A stretch of 60,572 nucleotides of DNA from Cytophagales bacterium (GTDB lineage Bacteria; Bacteroidota; Bacteroidia; Cytophagales; Spirosomataceae): assembly GCA_024742395.1 (NCBI GenBank), contig JANSYO010000022.1, positions 1 to 60,572 of the forward strand. Direction: 5' to 3'. The notes beneath the pieces are model-generated. The model had not been told where the DNA came from. It did no database searches and saw nothing but the letters and a program-made list of their open reading frames with translations. The translations under genes were made by a program, and so were the position numbers. Shown one piece after another: positions 1 through 9,000 of the stretch. Position 1 is the first letter of the stretch, and the number at the start of each line of letters is the position of its first letter.

Positions 1-3000
1 AGACCACTCAGGTCTTTCGTCGTGGCATTATTGCTCCACTTATAGGTCAACGTTCCTGTTCCGCCTCCGGCTGTCAGGGTCGCCTTTCCTGTCTGGTCGC
101 CATTACATAGAAGATTCGTTCCTGTGATGCTTGCGGTGACTTGTGGTGCCTGGTTTACAATTACAGTAGCTGTAGCAGAGCAACCATTTAAGCTTGCCGT
201 CACAGTATAAGTACCGTTATTAATAGGCAACGCATTAATTACCACACTTGCCCCAGAAGCAGAGAAACTATTTGGACCAGACCAACTATAGTTTGTTGCA
301 TTTCCTAGAGCAGTAAGTGTAATCTCTTCACCATAACATTTAGGTCCATTGCTTGAAGCAGTCACCGTTGGCTTTTCTTTCATTATTACTAGAGCAGGAT
401 CAGAATCATCCTCATCTGTTGCTGCTATTCCATCACCGATAGTACCAGTACCATTTCCGTCTATATAATCATCTGCAGCCGAACTTACCAAACCACCTGC
501 ATCATCATTAGAAACCGTATTTGGCTTACTATCTACATCAAATAGATTTAGCGTATTACTAGCGTGATTGCTAATTTCTGCTCTATTAACAATTTGACCT
601 GTTATAGCCGTTGGCAATACATCCAATACTATGTTCACCGTCGTATTTTGACCAGGCAAAATTGGGCCAGCTATGGTATACTTTGCATTACCTGCAACCA
701 TAGACCAACCATTGCTTTGCGATGTATTTAAGCTCAAGCCAGCTGGTATATAATCTGTAATCTCAATATTAGAGGCTTTTAATGTACCTTGATTGAATAC
801 AGTAATCACATACTTTACTGACTCATCACAACCTACTTCTAATGATTGACCTTCTTTTAACTTTTTGGTTAAAGCTAAATCAAGAATTTGCTTAATTTCA
901 ATTTCTGCAGGATCGTGATCATCTTCATCACCACCATTTTTACCATCTCCAGTTATATCATCGTCATTAACAAATTTATCCTGATCAACATCATCTGGCG
1001 TACTGTCTATATCCACTAAAGGATTACCATTGTTGTCTTTATCTGTAGTAGAAGATATCTCAGCCTTGTTTATTAAGGATGTACCCTCAAAGTTTGCATC
1101 TACCTTTAAAACTATATCAATCGAAGTATTAGCCCCAACGGCTAAAGATCCAGGAATTACCCTTTTCGCCTTATCGGTACCTACTGCTGTCCATAGAGGA
1201 TCATTCAGTGTCATTCCAACTGGAATGTAATCTGTAACCTCAATACCATTCGCCTCTATAGTTCCTTGGTTATAGACTGTAACAGTAAATGTGGCATTTT
1301 CACCTGGTTTAATATCACCAGTAGATTTCAACTTCTTGATCAGGGCCAGGTCATACTTCTGTACCGTGATCTGGGCAGGGTCAGCGTCGTCTTCGTCGTC
1401 TGTTCCGTTGCCGTCTAACTTATCGTCCGTAGGGCTGTTTGGTACACCACCCGCATCGTTGTCTGCTATATTGTCCGGCTTACTGTCGATATCTACTAAT
1501 GGGTTACCATTGTTGTCTTTATCGTCTGTCTTGCTGATCTCTGCTCTGTTTACCAGGTCTTTGCCTTGCTGACCGGCTCCGACTTTCAAGATGATCGTCG
1601 TGCTGGTGTTCGCTCCGGCCGCCAGTGGACCGGCGATTACCTTCGTGGCCTTGTCTGTGCCTACTGCTGTCCAGCTTGCATCGTTCAAGGTCATGCCGGC
1701 TGGTATATAATCCGTAAGCTCGATGCCGTTGGCGGCAATCGTTCCCTGGTTATGTACCGTGATCGTGAAGCTTACATTGTCGCCTTCTCTGATTACCTGA
1801 CTTGGTGTAGTCATTTGCTTGATCAGGGCCAGGTCATACTTCTGTACCGTGATCTGGGCAGGGTCAGCGTCATCTTCGTCGTCTGTTCCGTTGCCGTCTA
1901 ACTTATCGTCCGTAGGGCTGTTTGGTACACCACCCGCATCGTTGTCTGCTATATTGTCCGGCTTACTGTCGATATCCGGTAGTCCTTTATCATTTGAAGC
2001 CGCACTAATTTCAGCTCGGTTTATAAGATCAACTCCCTGAGCGTTAGTCGCAATTTTAAATGAAATATCTCTAGTAACATTTGCACCTGGAGCCAAAGAA
2101 GCAATTGGTGTATTCAATACAGTGATCCCTGCAACAGGTGTTGACCATGAAGGATCATTCAGAATTAATCCTGTAGGTATGTAATCTGAAACCTGAATAT
2201 CTTTCGCAGTCACCGTACCTTGGTTGTGTACAGTAATAGTAAATGTTACATTGTCTCCAGGTTTATAAGTCAATCCCGCAGTTTTTGGTTGCTTAATTAG
2301 AGCCAAATCAAACACACAATCTTTTGGAGAAAGTGTGATTGCCAAGCTAGCTGAACAATTATTTTTATCTGTTACTGTTACGCTATAAATACCTTCAGGA
2401 AGGCTTGAAATATCCTGAGTAATAGCACCATTTGACCAATCATAAGTATATGGAGAAGTTCCACCTGAAACTGAAAGATCAATAGACCCATTAGATTTTT
2501 CACAATTAGGATCAATAACAGTTTTTGTTAGTTCTAGTTTATCTGGTTGACTGATTACCACAGATGCAGTTGCAGTACAATTATTAGCATCCGTTACTGT
2601 AACCGTATAACTTGCTGCCGTCAAGCCAGTTGCAGTTGCACCTGTCTGTCCGTTACTCCATAAATAAGTAAAGGATGGTTTACCTTTAGTGGCGGTCGCT
2701 GTTGCCGTTCCATTTGTTCCATCAAAACAAGTTACATCTGTTTTTGTAACTGAAACATCCGTACCTTCAAAAATTGTAATAGTTACTTCATTCGATGATC
2801 TCGTTCCACAACAATTTGTTGCATTCCTTCTATACTTTGTTGTAACTGAAGTAAATGGAGGATCATAGGTAGACTGATTAGCATTTAAAATATCTACCCA
2901 CTGGCCAGTCTCGAATACCTGCCATTGATAATCCAATGAGTTATTTGCTCCTTCACATTGAATACCATTTTTAAAAACAGAAGACTGAAGAACTAGAGCC

Positions 3001-6000
3001 CCAAATTTATCTCCATTCACAATTGGAGCTGAACAAGAGGTATGAATTTCTACAGTTTGAAGTAAAGCCCCTCCTTGTGAATCGTAAATACTCAAAACAA
3101 CCGGATTAGTTAAATTGTTAACTCCGCCGTTTGATACTGTAAAATTATTATTTAGACCTACAGTCCCAGAAAATTGACCATTGTTTGCCGATATGAATAC
3201 GGAAGAATTTGTGACATTTCCTCCAGTACAATCCCATTTACCTCCAATTTCGCCTTGATTATTTTGAGAATCTTGACAGCTACCACCTTTGTATTTGAGT
3301 ACAAAAGATACTGGTTTGTCCCCACTATCGCAACAATCTTCGACAACTGTATTCTTACATTCTCCCGAGGCATCTTCAATACTATTTATAACGGTAGGAT
3401 CAAATGGGCCACAATTTGATTGATCTGGTCCTATCTTTCCAGGCTCAAGAGTTTCGTCTGTAACTTCAACAATTACTTGATCAGTATCCGTACAACCAGT
3501 AGAATTATCAGTAACTGTTAGAGTATAGGTAGTTGTTGTATTCGGACTTACCGTAATATTTTGTGTAGTAGCTCCTGTACTCCATAAATAAGAATAATTA
3601 CCCGGCGTATTAGGAAAACCATTTACCCAGCCGTCTACAACGGATGTTACATCCCATTTATAGTCTTGCTTTGAAGTTACTATTTGTGACGCTAATAATG
3701 GATCTCCCGGATTAATTACACCTGGAGTGTTCCAATTTATACCTTGGTCACTTTTTAACCAGGTCACTTTATCCGCATTCCATTTAGTAGAAATAGGATA
3801 TATTCCTACAGTTGTATTTCCAGTATCTTCAGATTTAAGCACCAATTCAGCCTTATCAACCTTTCCGGAAATTGAATTTAAGTCGAATTTAATTAATGAT
3901 CTATCATTCTCTTTTCCGTCATAACCAACTGCAATATCATCGTGATTATGAGATTGATGATCTCCTTCACTTTCAATTCGTGCCCTTTGTGATGCCAGTA
4001 ATATTATAGGCGTTGTGCTACCATTTTGATAAATAAGCAACCTCGGCCCTTCGGATCCATCCTTCTTAAACTTAATATTATTCTCAATAGAAGTATTTTC
4101 AGGCTCAGACTTAAGCAAGAAGCCATTAGCACCTGTGCTGTAACCTACACCACCTGTTAAAGTTACAGTTCCTCCATCGCAAACTGTTTTATCAACCCCA
4201 GCATTTGCAAACACTTGAGGTTTAACAGTTTTAGTAACGATATTTGAATAATCCAATCCACAACAGTTAGTGGTTACTCTTCTATATTGAGTCGTAGTTG
4301 TTATGTAATCAGGATTATAAGTTAATCCCGTCGCACCCGAAATTGTATTCCATGACCCTGAACCAATTTTTGATTGCCAAGAATACTTAATTCCACCAGA
4401 ACCACCATAGGTTTGACTGTTTGATCCTTTAACCTGATTTAGAACTAATGAACCAAACTGGTCACCAATAACAATCGGTGCGGAACATGATGTATGCACT
4501 TCAACATATTGCAATAAGCTTCCTCCTTGCTGGCTATAAATACTAATTTCAACTGGATTAGTTAAAGTAGAGCCACCATTGGTTAAAGTGAATTCTGAGC
4601 CAATTGCAACATTACCTGTATATTGACCATTATTAACTACAATATAGACGTTTGCGTCACCATTAGGACCAGAACCCGCTTCCTGACAATCCCATTTTCC
4701 ACCTTTAGTCCCTTGACTATTAAGAGATTCTGAGCAATTTTTTCCATTATAAAGGAATGTCATTGAGACCGGTTTCCCTGAACCAGAATCGCAAATATCA
4801 TCGCCAGTAATATCCGGCCCTCCACAATTCTCTCCTGTAGGAGAAGTAAGATTTACAATTTCTTCAGGATCATAACCTCCACACTTAGATTCATCATAAC
4901 CAATACTTCCCCCCGAAGGCCTTTTAAAAATTGTAACATTTATAGTCGCTGTTGCAGTACAATTCTCTACTGATGTAACTGTCAAAGTATATACACCTTC
5001 TGCAGCTTCAGTCGCTGAAGAAATAGTTGGATTTTGTTGATTTGATGAGAATCCATTTGGTCCAGTCCAAGAATATTTATTCGCATTCGTCCAAACACCC
5101 GATTTCAGAGAAATTTCTCCTCCTTCACAAACAGCTTCCACAGCAGGAATATTACCTTTTGGTTTAGGGTGAACCACAATAGTTACCTTAGCTGAGTCGA
5201 TACACACAACACTTGGTGGTGTACATTCTGCCACTGCAGCTGAAACAGCACCAATACCAAAAGAGTCCCCATTTCCGTCTGGAGAACAAACAGTTATTTG
5301 AGCAATTTCTGCTGTAGCCGGTACATTTATTAAGGTAATTTCCGCAAGACCGACACCATTATTTCCACCCGTTGTAGTGATAGTTTTTGTTACCCCACCT
5401 GCTGTAATTGTAACCTTAACAGGTCTTACATTGTCTTTCTCATGAAGAGGAATTGTAAAATCTATATCTCTAGCCTGTGAACTTCCTCCTATAGGAATAT
5501 TAACCGTAACGCAGTCATCACCATTACTTACATAACCGTGGTATAAATCGGTATCACTTGATAGATAGGATGAAGCACCACCAATTTGATCTCTTTCAAC
5601 ATATACTGCCACACTACTCATTTGACAAGAGCCATTGCCAGCATTGATGTTTATTATTCCATCTGCACTTATACTTGACAGCGTTGTTCTAAATATTTTT
5701 TCGGTGTCTGGTTGACCATTTGTCCTTACAACAAACGCACCAGTTGCAGTCTGACCTTCAATTGTTATGGTGTTTGTACAACTACCATTTTCAATCCAAA
5801 CTTCTACTATCGCACTATTAAGATTTGTTGGGTTTGGAATAGAAATAGTGTTGGTTTGTCCGCCACCTTCAAGACCTTTAACATATGTGTTAATGATTTT
5901 ATTACTTCCACAACCATTTAGTACTGCATTATCTGAACTGTATCCTTGGATAGGATCATTAATTTTATACTCCTGTTTGTAAACAAAACTGTCAGTTCCT

Positions 6001-9000
6001 GAGAACCCAGTTAAAGGAGTGTAGCTAAATTCACCGTTATCACTAACTGATACTGAACCATTTGAAGTTCCTGACTTTAAAGAGTACTTTACATCAAAAG
6101 CATCTGTTGGTAAGACATCATTTGAAGATACGTCATCAGTTAAAACCTCATTCTCACAGATTTCAAATTCGTCATCTGTTGGTGGGATACAATTATCTGT
6201 ACAATCTTCTACCAATACTATACCCTTCGCAGAAGCAGTACAACCATTCTCAGAACAAGTTGCTATATATTCTTTTGTAGTAGTCGCATTATTTATGACT
6301 AAAATGTTTCCTGATGCACCAGTATTCCATGTAACCTGACCATTACAGCCCGTAGCCGTTAGGCTTGTAGAAGTTCCTTGACATACAGTTTGACTATTTA
6401 CGCTTATAGTTGGCTGAGGTTTGAATGTCACCTTTGTTGTAGCCGTGGCAGAGCAACTATTTGTAGATGTAACAGTTACTGTATACGTACCTGCCAGTGA
6501 TGTAGATACTGAAGAACCTGTCTTCGTTCCAAATTCTGAAGGTCCTGACCAACTGTAAGTTAATCCTGAAGTTTGCGAATTAGCCGTCAAGGTAATATCA
6601 GACCCAATACATTTTGGTGAATCATTACTAGCCGTAACAGTAATAATATCGGACTTATTGCAAGCAATAATCTCAATATTATCTAGATCCCAAACTGTTC
6701 TGTTTGCTCCATTTCCAACCGCATCGAAAGCTGTTAATTGGAATTCAAATGTGGTAGCAGAAGTTATTTCAAAATCCGGATCATTACTTAAATCAATATT
6801 TTCTGTTGTCCAGTTTGTTGGACTTGTAGAACGGTTTAATGATTCATAAACCAAAGTGCCTCCTTTATATATTCTAATTGAATATTTCTTAGGATAATTA
6901 TTATTCGCTGTACCGCCGCTAGAAGCAGGATCAGGTGAATAATTCAAGACTGAAGCTGCTCTTTGATTAAATTTCAGTGCTGTAATATCACCAATTTGAG
7001 AAGGTGTAAATGTAGCACTAAACTTCACTGCCTTACTCCAATCAGCTGATGAACTGACATTTGCAGACACACACATAGCTCGGTCAGTATTGGCATTACC
7101 AGAAAAGCCAACTACGCAGCTATGGAAGTTATCATTTGGACTATCTCTATAAACGTTGGTAGCTGAAACCGAGCTAAAGTTTCCGGAATTAGGATATTGA
7201 GGTAAGAACTCACTATAGGTATATGCCCCTGTTAAAGCCTGGCAAGTATTCAAATTCCACTTAACAACGGTTTTGGGATCACAGGTCAAACAAACATTAT
7301 TATTACAGTTTGGATCAACAGTTACTTCCACTGATTGTTGGGCACTACATTCGCCTAAAGAACAACTAACTAAATATGTAGTTGTAACTTGAGGACTTAC
7401 TGTAATTGATGCTGTGGTTGCACCATTGCTCCAAGATAGAGATCCATTGCAATTTGACGCTGTTAAAGTTACACTCTCTCCTTTACAAATATTGGCATTG
7501 CTAACATTTATAACTGGCTGAGCCACAGAGTTCCCACAACATCCATTTAGTTTTACTTCATCAATTTCCCAAACAGTACAACCGCCAGTTGGATTAAATC
7601 CTACTAATTCGAAGTCATATGTAGCAGCAGCATCTGATACGAAATCAGCTGTTCCACCAAATGAAACAGTTTTTGACTTCCAGCTAGTTGTTAGACCGTC
7701 AATTCTTTCATCATACACTTTAACCCCATTTTTATATACATATAAAACTAAGGATTGAGAACCACCGCTATTACACTGATAACCACTACGCTTGTATTTG
7801 AATGATAATTCAGCCAGGTTATATGTTTTATTGGCTCCAGGAGTAATAGTAGTGCTGAACCTTACGGCCTTGCTATTATTTTGACCTGGTTTAGAAGTAG
7901 AACTTACACCATCAACACACATAGCGTCCGAACCATCCGGCCCATCAGCACAAGAATGTTTATTGGTATCCGGGTTTATTCTATAAACCGTAGTTGCCTC
8001 TATATCAGAGCACCCTTGTTTACTTATTGTTGGTTCGAATTCCCCATACCAGTTTCCTCCTGTACCTGTGTTACATTGGTTTAAATTCCAATATACCATT
8101 GTTTGTGGTGTACAATTTGGCAAACAAACGGGCGTTCCTCCACAATTACTATCAACTACAATATTTACTGTAGAAGTGGCACTACAGGTTTTTCCATTGG
8201 AAACAAAACTTGCCGTAACAGTATAAACACCTGCTTGATCTTCTTTTATATTATTAATTGTGAACGATTGGGAAGTACTTACCACTGAACCTCCTGGTGC
8301 TTTCCACGAATAATTTAGAAGACAAGAAGTAGGAACTTCACCTTTAAACTGAGCATTTAACGTGGCAGAACCATCCAAACAAATAGAAGTAGCTGAGGCC
8401 GAAGCTTCCAACTCAAAAGGTATAAGTGCACCTAAATTAAAATTGAAATCTCCATGATCTGTTTTTGCAGACCAACCGTTAGAACCACTACTATTAAAGG
8501 ATAAAGTATACCAACCACTCGCTCCAAAATTATTAGTATTCACGTTTGCACCAGAGCCCACCTGAAATGCCGGAATATTATTACCACTATTATCAGCAAT
8601 AGTAATATCCATTCCATTGTAGATTCCACCAGAAATACCGGTAATGGTACCAGAGGCATCCTTATAATAATATAGGTCGTTACCGTATGTACTGCATGAA
8701 TTTGCTTTCGGGCTGTTTGATGGAGTGGTTTGAGTTCTGTTAGATAGATTATAAACAACATTTATACAATCATTAGAACCACCACCTACAGCACAGGCCT
8801 TACCCCAAATTTTCGCTGTTCCGTCACAATATTCCTCAAACTTTAAATCTGAAGAAGTAAAGTGCTGATAATTTGGTTTTCCATTTGAAGATTTAAGATC
8901 AAGCCAAACGGAATAGTAAGTTGTAGCCGAAGGATTACAAGCACCTTGAAGTAAATTGTCTGTTATAGCTCTGGCACCTGAAAGACATACCGGATCGTTA

